Source: Macrotis lagotis (lineage: Eukaryota; Chordata; Mammalia; Peramelemorphia; Peramelidae). From it: 64,000 bases of DNA. The stretch spans positions 216,820,080 through 216,884,079 of the forward strand of contig NC_133663.1 in the NCBI RefSeq assembly GCF_037893015.1. Reading direction: 5' to 3'. A model generated the notes under the pieces. It saw nothing but the letters and a program-made list of their open reading frames with translations. It made no database searches and was not told the DNA's origin. Positions 21,475-34,614 of the stretch are shown piece by piece; the stretch's first letter is position 1; each line of letters begins with the position of its first letter. Made by a program: the position numbers and the translations under genes.

Positions 21475-22300
21475 AAAGCTATAATATGTCCTGCTACCAG
21501 AGGTATATTTCCCTTTAAATCATGTTGCTCTATGAGAAGGGTTGGTTAGTTAGTTTCACAGTTTAAATCATCTACATTCTATGGTAACATAAATTTCCAA
21601 ATCCAAATTTCCCTGAGTTTGTCTTCTCAGACCTTGTCTTCTCAGAACTTCAGGACTAAGCTGGCAGCAACTTTGGCTTGTATTTCTGAATCCAAGTTCA
21701 CCGTAACTAGAGCTCCTGGGATTTGAGATTTCCTTGCCTTTGTCTTGAATTGAAAAGAAGAGATGAACAGATTAAGACCTTAAACTCTTTTCTCAGGACA
21801 ATAGGGCCTAAGTGAAAGGACATGAGTTCTCTCCTCTATTCAGTTTAGTTCATTGTGCCCAAGATGAGAATGAATGGAATTTTTAGGCCCTGGATATTAT
21901 TGTAACAGAGCAATAGAGACTATATCAGTCTGGAAATTTTTAAAGATGCAGCATCTTCCAGTTGAGCAGTCAATGGAAAAAGTCTGATCCTCATGCATCA
22001 CGGAAGGTCTTCTTTCAGAAACAGAAACTTGCCATCTCCTACACAGATGTGTCATCTTAGGTAATTTGGGCATCCAAAAAATTCAATTATACTTTGTAGC
22101 TGTGTAAGATATGTTCAGTATTCTGCAGAGAGTATGCCCTTAATAAATGCTTCCTTTCAGAATGAATGAATGAATGGGTGGATGGATAGTTGGATGAAGG
22201 AATAAAATAACTTCATGCATGCATTTGAAGGGATATAATATCAAAAAGATTAGATTCATTTTGTTTTTGTTCAGATGTGAGAAATAGGGGGGAAAAACCT
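21475..22300. other. Stretch without recognised gene
   Basis: No gene seen. It includes a short (GAAT)n run at 22,161-22,177, next to TTAATAAATGCTTCCTTTC, a 3' motif often seen in old dispersed repeats. Confidence 0.45.
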
Positions 22301-23340
22301 CAAATCAATATAAACTTACCAACGATTTTTTAATTGCCAAATACAATGAGAAAAACAAAGACAGTGACCATAGAAATTTCCTATGGTGACAGGGAAGATC
22401 AAATCACAAACTCAGAAAGAAAAAAATAAGTCAAAACAGATACATCCAAAGCCTCAAAGAAAATATGTGAATTGGCCTTAAAACCCCAAAAGAATTCCTT
22501 GAAGAGCTAAAAAGAGTTTTCAAAATCAAATAAGAGGAGTAGAAGAAAAATTGGGAAAAGAAATGAGAGTGATGGAAGAAAATTAGATTTACAGCTATCT
22601 ATAGACATAACTATATATAGATAGCTTGGTAAAAGTGGCAGCCCTCCAAAATTACTGAAGTAAATACACCTTAAAAATCAGAATAGAGCAAATGGTATAA
22701 AGGCACAAAAGTCTATTAAAAAGAAAAACTTCCTAAAAAGCAGAATTGGTCAAATGGAAAAATGATGTACAGAAATTGTGAAACATTTCACTGCAAAAAC
22801 AACTAAACTGGAAAATAAATGTCGGAGAGATAATTAAAAAATTTTTGAATTATCAGAAAATAATGATCAAGAACAGTCTAGACATCAACTTTCCATGAAG
22901 CTTATCCCTAATATCTCAGAAGCTAAAATTACAACCAAGAATTACATACTCAGAGAAAATTCAAGGGAAAAAATGGATAGTAGAGCAAATTTTTACATTC
23001 CTAATTAAAAGTTCAGAGCTCAATAGAAAATTTGACTTTCAAATGTAAATCTCAGGTCAAGAAAAACTCTAACATTTGAAGTTACAGGACAGCAGAGTGG
23101 CAAAGAATTGAAAATTGAGGGCATGCTCATCAATTTGGGAATCAAGTTTTGGCATATACATGATGGAGCACTATTATGCAATAAGAAATTAAGTGGGGAC
23201 TGCTTTCCAAAATAAACAAAAAATGAAAATGAGACTAATAGGAACTGATGCAAAATTAAACAAAAATAATTTGGAGTTCATTGTGCAACATATGGAGTTT
23301 GAATGCAGATTGAAGCATGAGTTTAATTTTCTTGTTAAAT
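22300..23340 (+). mobile_element. L1-like fragment, ORF1 region joined to ORF2 tail
   Basis: From about 22,340 to 23,060 the sequence follows the ORF1 region seen in the other L1/HAL1-like copies: GAAAAATTGGGAAAAGAAATGAGAGTGATG, then AAAAAGCAGAATTGGTCAAATGGAAAAA and AAGAATTACATACTCAGAGAAAATTC. From about 23,090 it switches to the ORF2 C-terminus: GCAAAGAATTGAAAATTGAGGGCATGCTCATC, then the tail TGCAGATTGAAGCATGAG. Everything between is missing. Stops occur throughout, including within the 70- and 77-codon frames at 23,020-23,405. Confidence 0.6.
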
Positions 23341-23479
23341 GTGGAGATTCAGTAGGATTCAAGGAGAGATATGCATTTCTCCAGGACAGAAGAGAGGTCA
23401 GGTGAAGTCAGGGTGCTAGGAACTCAAGCCAAAGGAGGATTTGGACTAGGTACTTTGGAGATTTAGTAAACTTGCTTGG

Positions 23480-23712
23480 GCCATGGTTTGAATGCTGATC
23501 CTGATGTCAAGAGGACTTGAGTTCAAATTTGACCTTATATACTCAGTAGTTGTTTGACTCTGGGAAAGTTATTCAACTCTGTTTACCTCAGTTCCTCACC
23601 TGAAAATGAGCTAGAGAAGGAAATAGCAAGCCATTTCAGTTTTCTTTCCAAAAATACCCCAAAATGGGGCTCAGCGAGTATTGGATATGACTAACCCTTA
23701 AACAACAATAAC
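23480..23712 (+). mobile_element. MAR1-type SINE
   Basis: It contains GAGGACTTGAGTTCAAATTTGACC, TTTACCTCAGTTCCTCACCTG, AAAATGAGCTAGAGAAGGAAATAGCAAG, then CCAAAAATACCCCAAAATGGGGCTCAG and CCTTAAACAACAATAAC, the MAR1 order. The 5' head is poorly preserved. Confidence 0.8.
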
Positions 23713-23889
23713 TTGATGAATTCTATTATACAGGAACAAAGCTAATTGTAAAAGGCATAGTGACTAGACTTTTAAAGTGTTCTCCACTTTCAGTATGTGG
23801 TGAAATATAACATACCTGTCCTTGAGACAGCAGAGGTGAGAATAGTCACTCCTGAAGTACTTTTAGCTTTATTTGATTATTCAAATTAG

Positions 23890-23933
<44 letters not shown>

Positions 23934-25649
23934 TTATACAAACATACATATGCATTGTTTTCTCTATTAGCATGTAATTTCCTTGTGAATAGAGCTGGAT
24001 TTCCGCCCCCCGTGTATTTTTATCTTTATTTCTTAACTGAACACATGGTAAAATTTTGACCACTTAATATTCTTATTATATCCTTCCTTTCCAAAATGTT
24101 CTTTCTCTTGCAGACCTCCTAAAGGAGAACTTAGGAAATGCATAACCACAAGATTCATGAGCTATTCAGTCTAAACTAGCATGCAAAATAAAATTCAATA
24201 TTTTATGCATCCCCCAAAATGTACCTTTTTTAAATTGTTGTGTTGTTCCTAGTGACCAAGGGGTTTTCAATGTAGGGAAGTATTTACTAATAATTTATTT
24301 TTTATTTGATGAATTATTTTTCCTTTTTTCTATTTATATTATTATTACTATCATCAATAGGATGATCATCATTCTTTTCTTGTATTTGATGGGATTCATA
24401 AAAAACAATGAATTTTTTTAATTTAAATGTTTTTGTTGTTCCATTATTTTATTTCAATTTCTCTCCCACGTTTCTCTTTCCAGGCCTGTTTTCAGAATTA
24501 AATTTAAAATGATATTCCATTCATTCCTTATCATACTTCCTTCTGTATTATAAATGGTTGATCCTCTCAGACAAATATTTCTCTTTCTGATCTCTTTCAA
24601 AATATATTTTATGCTTTTCTTATTAAGCAGCACCGTAAGTTAGATCTCAGTTTTTCCATGGACATATAATATCCTTTATTAGAATTAAAATAACTGTCAC
24701 TTTCATTTGACAGGAAGTATATGTTGACTTGACTTACCAGTTCTAGGGTAAAAAAAAGTGTCTAAATCAAGTTTCCATTTTAAAACAGTAGTTTAGAGAT
24801 AGGAAATGTTAACATCTCCTTGCAGAAATACTGTCCAGAATGAATTTTAACTCCATAATGTGAAATTTTGAAACCAAAATTATCAAGGAGTTCTTGTGGA
24901 ATGAGTTTACTAAAATATGAAGCATGAAATACATCATAGATAGTGGGGGAAGGGTAGAGAAAACTTTTTTAAAAAAACGTAAGTTTTAAAGATGTGGAGG
25001 GTTAGAGAAAGGTTTAAAAAAAGGTTAAGTTTTAGAGATGTGATAGAAGCTATGAGGGTATCCTCCACAGTCAAAACATTCATTATTTTTCCATATGCAG
25101 AAAGCAGATGAAAATGTAGATTATATGACTTAAAAATAAAGAAAACACTCATTTTGTAAAAGTGGATCTATAGTATAGCAAATTCAAAAAAGTTCACTTA
25201 GTATTCTTTAACAAAAGGAAAATTTGTTACCAAAAGAGGGTTATTACTTCCTCATTTTGACTTATTTCATTCAAATCCTCTCAATAAGACATTATTTAAT
25301 TGCTTCAAGTCCAAAATGTTAGAATTGGATGACTCAAATGTAACAGGATAATAAAAACATTTTTCCAGAAAAATTATATAAAACAACTGGTCTCTAGTCT
25401 TGTGGCATCACATCTGACAATACAAACAACTTTATTGTGTTTATATATAGAAATAACTGTCAAAATTATTTCTCAAATGATGAAAAAGCAACTAAGAAGT
25501 TAACTAAGAAGCATTATAAAATCCTCAATAGTAATTAAATGGGTGCTAATTTCAGTTTTTTCTTCTAACATACAATTGCAATTTTTCCCAAAACAGAATA
25601 GAATGATAAGTGGAGAATTATCTGGTCATGGAATTAAAGAAAATGATTG
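23713..25649. other. Mostly unassigned AT-rich stretch
   Basis: It contains a (TA)n microsatellite at 23,896-23,928 and an imperfect duplication near 24,978-25,045 (AAGTTTTAAAGATGTG and AAGTTTTAGAGATGTG). The 60- and 72-codon minus frames here are low-complexity or without domains. No gene is supported. Confidence 0.45.
23896..23928. repeat. (TA)n microsatellite
   Basis: Pure TA dinucleotide run. Confidence 0.95.
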
Positions 25650-25884
25650 AAAAATATTCCATCTATTAAATGTTGGAGGGGATGTGGCAAAACTGGAACA
25701 TTAGTGTACTGTTCGAATTGTTAACTGATCTAACCAATCTGGAAAACAATTTGGAGAGCAATCTGGAGAGCAATTATGCCCCAAAGTCTATAAAATTGTG
25801 CCTACTCTTGGATCTAGCAATAGTTCTACTTAAGAATTTTCTTTAAGGGAAAAGAGTCCACATGTACAAAATAGATAGCTTTTT

Positions 25885-25926
<42 letters not shown>

Positions 25927-26512
25927 GACAAAAAAATTGGAATTTGAGTGGATTCCTATCAGTTGGGGAATGGCTGAACAAGGTGTAGCATATGAATGTT
26001 GAGTTTTAAGAACCAATGAGCAGGTAGATTTCAGAATAACTTGGAAAGACTAATCTGACCCGATACTGAGTGGGGAGAGTAGAATCAGGAAAACTTACAC
26101 AGTAATAGCAGCACTATATCATAGACCATGATAGACTTAGCTCTTCTTAGCAATACAATGATACAAGATAAATCCAAGAGATTTATATTGGAAAATGCCA
26201 TCCAATGAAGAGAAAAACTATCTGAATGAAGATCAAATCATTCTCTTTTCACTTTTCTATTTGCTTCCCTATCCTTGTGATTTTCCCTTTTCTTATCCTT
26301 TTTCTCACAATGCAACTAATGTAGAAAAAATTTTAACATGATTGTGCATATATAATTTATATCAGATTGTGCTGTATTGGGGAGGAAAAAGGGAAAGGAG
26401 GGGAAAGAGAAAAATTTGGAACTCAAAATATTACAAAATGAATGTTGAAAACTAGCTTTACATGTAATTAGAAAAAATACGTTTAAAGATAAAATTAAAA
26501 TTAAAAACCACA
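25650..26512 (+). mobile_element. L1 3' end with a (TG)n insertion
   Basis: Plus-strand L1 tail: GTTGGAGGGGATGTGGCAAAACTGG, CCAATCTGGAAAACAATTTGG, TGGATCTAGCAATAG, then after the (TG)n, TATCAGTTGGGGAATGGCTGAAC. It continues through the 3' UTR (GCCATCCAATGAAGAGAAAAAC, GGAACTCAAAATATTACAAAATG) to the tail TGTTGAAAACTAGC...ATTAAAATTAAAAACC. It is 5' truncated and all reading frames are broken. Confidence 0.85.
25891..25926. repeat. (TG)n microsatellite inside L1
   Basis: About 18 TG units, inserted or expanded within L1 ORF2 sequence. Confidence 0.95.
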
Positions 26513-27886
26513 AAAAGTTCTATTTAGGTCTTATTATGTTTATATGAGTGAGAATAAAGCTACCTTACCTCTTGATCTACCTCATAGTTAATTAGTAACT
26601 ACTGAAGCAGTTTAATAGGGCATCATTGAAAAATGCTTATGAACTCACCATTTTCTTGCAGTTCTATAGTTAAAGACTTGCTTTGTCGTAACATGACAAT
26701 TGACACAGTTATGAATGAATCAACTAGGGAATATGGTAAAACCATCAAAGAGGAGAGTTTTTCACATTAGATGACTTTTATTACCTGTTCTTTTTTAAGT
26801 CAGAAAACAATATGGTGCTAACTTACTGTGAATGTATGATTCCTGAATGTTGAAAAGTATTCTGTAATAAGGTCTATATGATTTGCTATTCTGAAGATGT
26901 ATTTGAATATGAAGAGGAATTCATTAACTCAAAGGGACTTTTTAATATTGAATTGTAAGATAGATTTGAGTACTTTTGTATTATTGTGGCAAGTAATAAG
27001 GTGCTCTCTATCTTCCTTAATCCATTATGGATTCTGTGCCCTAGCAAGAATTTTCACTAGAAAAGCCTGACTTTATTAGAACATTGTTTATTAACTATTT
27101 TGAGATCCCTTTTCTAAATGTACTTAAATGCATAAAATAAAATACATACCCTTAAAATGAAGCTGATTCTGTTGAAATAATTTTCAAAATGTAAAAAAGA
27201 AAATCATAAACTTAAGATTATAATTACTGAATTATAACAACTAAACTTCTCTTAGTGTCATTTAACTTCTTTAACTTTCATCCTGGGGAAAAACATGGAA
27301 GGTCTGCACAAGGCTAGGGCTCCCCCAAAAGGAAAATATTATAAAAAAATTAATCAATATGCAATATAAATTTAGTATGAGAAAGTCACACGCATATACA
27401 AAAAGTGGAATTAAAGGACTCATAATTGTGCATTAAAAGGACAGGATTAAGAAATATAACTACTAGTAAAATACACAGGGAGGGAGTTATTTAAACTTTA
27501 TCTTAACATGCTAATAGAAGGAAGTACATTAGAAAGTAAAAATAAAGAGATAGCTTTAAAACTAACATAAAATCTCCTTCAATGTGACCAAGAGCAAATC
27601 AGAGATTGGTTATGGTTATGTCAATTAAGCAACATTGCCTTCCTCTTGCTCCCTACCTATGCACAAAGAAGGTAAATTGAGAAAGATGCTGGAGAGCTGC
27701 ACTGGCTTAGGTATAGACATTAAGTCAACAAATTAACTGGCATTTATTAGGTGTCTATTATTTTCCACATGTCCTGGTCAAAGCACTTTTGGGATTGAGG
27801 TTTTGTGGGGAGAAGAGTAGTATATAATTTGAGACAGAACAGGACTGAACTAAAGGTAGCTGTATTGATATCTCTGTTCCTATTGT
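26513..27886. other. Stretch without recognised gene
   Basis: AT-rich. About 27,735-27,800 has a weak GGCATTTATTAGGTGTCTATT match to the dispersed repeat of 36.8 kb. Nothing else is named. Confidence 0.45.
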
Positions 27887-27903
27887 GATTTACTGAAATT
27901 CTG

Positions 27904-28052
27904 TTTTTTTTAAGTTTTTGCAAGACAATGGGTTTAAGTGGCTTGCCCAAGGCCACCCAGCTAGTTAATTATTAAGTGTCTGAGTCAAGATTTGAACTCA
28001 GGTATTCCTGACTCCAGGGCCAGTGCTCCACTGTGCCACCTAGCAGCCCCAA
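27904..28052 (-). mobile_element. WSINE1-type SINE, antisense
   Basis: The plus strand shows TTTTTGCAAGACAATGGGTTTAAG, GCCCAAGGCCACCCAGCTAG, TTTGAACTCAGGTATTCC and TGTGCCACCTAGCAGCCCC. The 17-base target duplications at 27,887-27,903 (GATTTACTGAAATTCTG) and 28,053-28,069 (GATTGACTGAAATTTTG) differ at two bases. Confidence 0.92.
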
Positions 28053-28069
28053 GATTGACTGAAATTTTG

Positions 28070-30609
28070 CTTCCAGCTGTTTCATCAGCATATTTTAAGT
28101 GCAATATTTTATAATTTTTTTTTCACAACATATATGGGTTGGGAATTTTTGTGAAGATACCAGGTCCAATAGCTCCTATACAATATTTCCTTGCCTTCAC
28201 TTTGTTTGATAAATTTTGTGATGTCACTGAAAAGTCAGTTATATGTGTCTTTTGCATAAGGAGGAATTTCTACATGGGGATAGAAATTAGTCATATTAAA
28301 AAATGTATACAGAGGCATTTCATTTTCTTTTCATAATCCTATATTATGTCTTCATGTTCCACAAACCAAACAAATATAGGGAAAAAAGGATAATAATCTG
28401 AGAAATTTTATTCTTAAGTTTTCTCTGATGAATAGTGAAGATACTCCAAGCCTTTAAAAAGCAAAACAGATTCAATATATAAATGAAACAACTTGGCTTG
28501 TAACTCGATTGCAACACCACACTGTGCCCAAATGATATGGTACATTACTTTTCTGGTAAATTGATTTAATAAATGAAAGCTTATGTGACTATTGTTTACA
28601 TAAAAAATATCAAATACATGCTATTGTTGATGGTAACAGTGTTGTTCCCTTGAGTGGTACCAAGAATACTCATAAAATTGATAAATAATCTTCTCTACTA
28701 TCAGATCTTTACCCATACCACCTCTGTAATTATCCACAATTTAATATTTTGTGGATTTATGGAAATGTGGACATTGGACCATATTTTATAGGATTTCAAA
28801 AGATTATAAAATTTTATGTGGAAGGAATTATAAATTATATATTCAAAACCTTTCAATTCACAACTGTGAGAACTAAATCCATGAAAGAATGAGTTTAAGG
28901 TACAAACTAAGAATAATATGTTTTTAGTGCAGTAATCATGTCTTAGAAAAATTTATTTTGGTGACATTTCCCATTTAAGCCATATAGTAATGATTAATAA
29001 GAGAACCCTGAATATGGCTTCATTATATCTATATATACACAATTAAAATATAGACATAAAAATTGTTTCTGTTTTCTTGTCAGTTATTAGAAGGAAAGTC
29101 TCTACTTTGAACATTTGCTTTGTTTTTTCAGATAATTTTTTGGGAATTTTTGAAATTGAATCCTTTGATAAAACTTTCCACACTTGTTTAAGCACTAGTA
29201 AAATCTCACGTAAAAGTGTTCATTTTCACTGAAGTATCTCAAGATGACTATTACTTATGCCCTTCCATTATGTGAGACATTATACAAGTTATCCTTCCAG
29301 AATTAAAAAACAACTGAATTGAGTGCCTTAAAGTTACTCTTCTTTTTATTCCCTGTGGCCTCAAGAAATGTGGTATTAAGGTTTTGATTTTGTTCTTTCT
29401 TTTTCTTTTCAATTCTAGATGTAAAGAATAGAGTTATATACCTGTGGTCTTGAGCAATAGTGACTTAAGAGTCCAGACTTCTATTTGAGATGTTGTCTGC
29501 TCAATAAGGAAACCCTCTGAAGCCAAAGTGATAGGACACAAATCTGGAGAAGGGAGATAGGCTCACTTTGGGAAGAAGTGAAGGGTAACATACCTGACCC
29601 ACAGACAGTGGAGAACAGAACATCATTGTTAAATGATTTTTTTTAAAAAAGATTACTTCATTAGAAGTCTTTTTGGTATATCTTATGTTTTGATCAAATT
29701 TTTGAATTTTAGCAGCATAAACACTTTGTAAAGTTGCATAGGAATATTTCCGGAAGAAAATGTTTACATCCTTTCCTAAATACTGACTTTTTTGAGTAAA
29801 TACTAGCTTTTTTTGATGTGGTTTTTCAAAATAACTGTATATTACTGAAATTATATTTTCTCCAATGTTCATCTGCATATTTTGGGAACCAGAAAATGAA
29901 TCAGAGACAAAATATTTAATTAGCTCAACTCATCTAATCCACAGGTATCATCTTAAAACCTTGCAAGTCATAGAATAAATATTAAAAATCCCATATATGT
30001 CTCCGAATCAGTTTGACTAAAATAGATTTTAGCATAAGTTTGATTGTAACACTTCTCTTGTAGATGAAGTGATGCCCCTGAGAGGAACAAAAGAAGACCA
30101 GATTCCTAAGTCACCATGTGACCAATGTATGTGAGAATTCTTTCTCAGTACACTGTGGTCTCACACAGCATGAATAATAGAATTGTGAATTCCATTTTTC
30201 TGAAATTTATAATATTTATGACTAATATATTTGGAATTATAATATTTGAAATATTATTATTATTATATATCTCTGTTGACCCTTTGGATGTTCAATAGTA
30301 AATTAGTTTACCAAATTTTCATATAGTTAATTGTTTTTATTTATATTCTAAATTTTCAATGAATATTTAAATTATATAGTTAGTCTCCATCCATTTCTTT
30401 GTCATGAGGTTGTTAAGTATTTAGTTTAGTACCCTTTTATTTGGATGAACTTATAGGTAATGGATTTCTTTCTTTAATTTTGCATATCAAATACATATTT
30501 CTATTATATATAAAATTCAACTTTCTGATTTTTCATTTAACCATATTTGTATTTCTCAGAAATATGAACCATACTCTATTTAATGTATTTTATAAATATA
30601 CATACATAT

Positions 30610-30651
<42 letters not shown>

Positions 30652-33589
30652 ACATTAACATTGAAGAGGAAAAAATAAAACCTGGAAGATTCAATTGCTG
30701 AATCTTCCTTTACTTTTGCAAAACTTATTGATAAAATGGAATTCTATGAAAACCACATATTAGACATGTTAATAAAATGATGCTCACATCACAGTAAATC
30801 ATAGTATCTGAAAAATGCTAAGTTTATGTGGGTGAAAAATTTGATTTTATATAGCAAGTGGATTGGTCAATAAAACTGCTGAAAATAAATTTCATGATTA
30901 GTAAGTGAAGTGTCCCAAATAAGGTCAATGATATAATTACTATGTTTTGTTTCTTATTCGTTTTACAATCCCTTCATTCAAGGATATTATTAAAAATAAA
31001 TGCTATGCGGGAGATTTATCTTCCTTTGTTATTGTCATTATTATTATTTTAATAGAAGTCAATAGCTCTTCATGCATGCTAAGTCTAAGTGCTCACCCAC
31101 TGGATTTTTATTCCTCTTCTTTCTAGCTATCTGCAAAACCCATTTGACAACATGATGATGATTTAAAGTAAAGATTTTTAGAGATCTGTGGAAAAGTGAT
31201 CTCTCTGTGAAATGTGAGCTAATGAAAATAGTTCTGATATATGCTGAAGCATGGTACTTACTTGTTCAACTTGAATCTCATTTTTGCCCTTTTTGCTTTT
31301 TCACATAGTTTCATTATGCAAAATTGTCATATTCTAGTAACCCCATTGTGATTAAATATGCCATAATATCTGAAACTAAGAAATCATAACATCTGAAAAG
31401 ACTGCAGAACAAAACAAATAAAACATTACAAATATTTTAGATGTTCACATACATTCACTTGAATGCATTTATTTTTGGAGTGCTATATAGACATTTTTCC
31501 AATAGTGTATCCATCAATAAGTAAAAAGGGAATATCAAATTTTTTTCAGGTTGAAATGTGGAATGAAAATGATTTAAATTTTTAGTAAGATGATATGCCT
31601 ATTAACAGATCTCAAAGCTCATGTTAAACAATTCTTTCTATTATAAACCCTAACTTTTTATAGACAGATGTCGTTGGTATGCATAAATATATATATTTAA
31701 GCATTATTATATCCAATAAAATAATTTCCTTGTAATTTATATCATTTCTATTACCTACTTTGACATAATATATTATTTCAAAGCATGCCCAATTCTCAAC
31801 GAGGAAAATGTCTAGGACTGAAATAGATTAATTCACTGATCCTGATACTTTTGAGACCTTTCTTTTCTGTTCTGGAATGAGGAAACTCAAGGTCTAAATT
31901 AGAATAGATTACTTAAACTAATATATCCAGGTGGATAATACAAAAAAGCACAAATATAAATGCATGCACTGGGGATAAATATAATTCCATTATGTAATCT
32001 GTATCATTTGATTAGAATTGTGTTTAACAAAACACTAATCTTCTTCTTTAGAGAGCTTTCAAGCCATGTAAAAGTCCTGTGCTCCTCTCTTAAATCTGTC
32101 CCAAGCTAAAACCATAACACCAGTTACTTTTTGCTTTACGGTTCTTTTGTTTAAAACCATAATGATAAGTTCTGGCATTTATTCCATTTATAGATGAACT
32201 TTTATGAACTAGACTTAATATTAGACCTCTAGGTCATTAAGGCATAACCTCTGCCTGCAAAGACAATTTCTGACCCTTTGACAATCTAGGAGTGAGAGCA
32301 TGGCAAAACATGATTACTTATAGTATAAGGTAAATTGTAATTTTTTTGTAATAGGGCTATGAAACTATTGGGATATCAGAAAAGAAATTGAAGAAGATAG
32401 ACTTTATGAAGGAGGGAGAAATTAAGTGATTCCAATCTACCTAGCATGAACAGTATGAGCACAGATACAGGAAAGTATATGGCATGGAGATAAACTAGAC
32501 CAAGACAAACAGGGTTTTATTCATGGTAGAATATTTCCCCCCAGCATAGGAAATTTATAGGGTTCCAGTATCCTTTGTACTACTTTTAAAACTCTCCTGA
32601 TTCCTTTTTCAGTATTATATGGTATTATCTTTAGCCATGAGATATAGCAAAGTGCTAGCAAGATATATCAAAGGTATAGCAAAATATGAGAAATATTTGG
32701 ATTTAAGTGCAGTCTCTGATACATAATGGCTGACTAACTCTATAAAATTTCTCTCAGTGCTCTAGGCAATTCTCTTAAAAACTTTATATTGAATAGAATT
32801 TACCAGAATCCATTGGTAGTTTCCTCATTTAAATGTTTTCCAGGCCTAGTCACTATCCCCTAAACTTAATACTGCTTCCTGTATTGTGAAATATGAGGTG
32901 TTTTATTTACACAAGATTTACTTATTTCTATTTTAATTTGACTAAAATTTTTACCTCTTTAGCAATTGTAATATTTCATTATTTCCATTCTTCTAGCAAT
33001 ATTACAATTATGTACAAAATGTGCTATGTGTGCATATATTTATATGCACACAAATATATTTGTATGTAAATGTTACAATATAATTTTATTGCAGAGAAAA
33101 GGTTTGGGCTGTAGCAAACACTTGAAAATATTCTCAAGCCTGTTTTTTTATTATATTATTTGTGTTTGCATCTTATCCTCCCTAATAATTGATTCTAGAG
33201 TACACAAATTTTATCAATAAAACTTTTTTATTGCCCCTACTGTGTGTGCATATTGCAAGAGTTGCTAGATTGAATTACTTTTCATTTTAAGAGACATTCA
33301 AGTCACAGCTGAGTACACTGCATTTCAGGAATTTTAGAAGAAAGGTCAGAAAACAACTCCCTCTAAAATGGAATCATAATAATGTGACATTTAGCCATGA
33401 GATACAGTAAAGTGTTGGGGAGTAGACCAGTTTGTTGTAGTAGTTTGTTGTAGAAATTATACTCTCCAAAGAAATGGCTTATGAATAGGTAATCATTTGG
33501 AAATTAAATTGTGTGAAACCCCCTTAAAATGACATCCTCTCCCTGCCCACTTCCAAATAGCTGGAATTTTCATAGTTTGTTTTAATTGT
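28070..33589. other. Longest stretch without recognised dispersed repeats
   Basis: About 5.5 kb of AT-rich sequence in which I cannot place any SINE, L1 or LTR. It holds a (TG)n at 30,609-30,650. The largest open frame is 125 codons on the minus strand (29,501-29,878); its composition (K, S, F and Y rich) and lack of domains do not support a gene. No splice-bounded exon can be shown from this sequence alone. Confidence 0.45.
30609..30650. repeat. (TG)n microsatellite
   Basis: Near-pure TG dinucleotide run of about 20 units. Confidence 0.95.
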
Positions 33590-33712
33590 GGCAAAATGCT
33601 TTCTGAGTGTGATCACATTTTATTCTCACAAGAACCTAGCAAGAAAGTGATTATTAATATTTTATAGGTATTGAAATGATGACTGGCAAAGTTTAAGTAA
33701 TTAGTTGTAACT
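33590..33712 (-). mobile_element. MIR-type SINE fragment, antisense
   Basis: The plus strand reads AAAATGCTTTCTGAGTGTGATCACATTTTATTCTCACAAGAACC, then GATTATTAATATTTTATAGGTATTGAAATGATGACTGGC, the reverse of a MIR 3' body and core. Confidence 0.5.
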
Positions 33713-33721
33713 TATGTTATA

Positions 33722-33945
33722 TGTTATTGTTGTTCAGTCATTTCAGTCATTGTGACACAATTTAGGATTTTCTTGGCAAAGATACAGAATTCATTTGCCA
33801 CTTCTTTCTCTTATTAATTTTACAGATGAGGAAACTGAGGAAAATAAAGGTTAAGTGATTTACCAGGATGACTCAACTCTTAATCATCTAAGGCTAGACT
33901 TGAACTCATGAAAAACACTTTTCTTGATTCCAATCCAGTAATTAG
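33722..33945 (-). mobile_element. MAR1-type SINE, antisense
   Basis: It opens TTGTTGTTCAGTCATTTCAGTCATTGTGACAC, then GATTTTCTTGGCAAAGATACAGAATTC, CAGATGAGGAAACTGAGG, GGTTAAGTGATTTACC and the head TTGAACTCATG. Moderately diverged. Confidence 0.85.
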
Positions 33946-34614
33946 CTAACCCTAACATTATGAAATAATGTTATGAGAAGACTGGTATGTAGTTTGAAGT
34001 TAGGCAAATAGGCAATAATCATTTATTAAGCAAAATCTATATGCCAGGTATTATGCTAAAATGATAAAAATCAAGAAAAGAGGAAAGTCATTGTCAAACC
34101 TTATCAAGTTTGTCACAATACTATGTTTTAGCAGACCCTGTAGCATGTGTAGACTATCAAATTTTCCCTATCAAAAGGGAAAATTTATGTTCTCAGGCAC
34201 AGAAAGTAATTCAAGCCAGGAATCATTGGAGAATGTTGTAAGTTCATTCTTCAGATGGAAAGCAAGAGAATAAAGATTTGTTTTAGCATAGAAGGATGGT
34301 TTGTACAGGTCCTAAGATATCCAATCTTTCTATGAGCACATAAAAGTCTCTGGGGAATACATGTCTCCTGAAATCTGGCAAGTACCTCACCTCGGTACAG
34401 ACTGAAAAATTTCTCCCACTTCACTAGAGCCAATCTTCATGAAAGGGAGATACCAACCAAGAATGCTCCTTATCAGCATCTACTCTTGACCTTGTGTTTG
34501 AAAACTGAATCCTTACTATCTTAGGAAATGTATATTATATCCCTTAACTGTGTCAGAGTAGTTATTTTTGCCACTCTTTTACCAGGGATTAGGAAAGTTA
34601 TTTTCCAATTTGCC
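33946..34614. other. Mostly unassigned stretch
   Basis: A short piece at 34,010-34,065 (AATCATTTATTAAGCAAAATCTATATGCCAGG) belongs to the same dispersed repeat as 36,812. The rest, including a 70-codon plus frame (34,061-34,273), has no recognised identity. Confidence 0.4.

Noticed and set aside
29501-29878. 125-codon minus-strand frame
   Set aside because: No domain, no coding-like neighbours and ordinary AT-rich composition; length is possible by chance in 64 kb.
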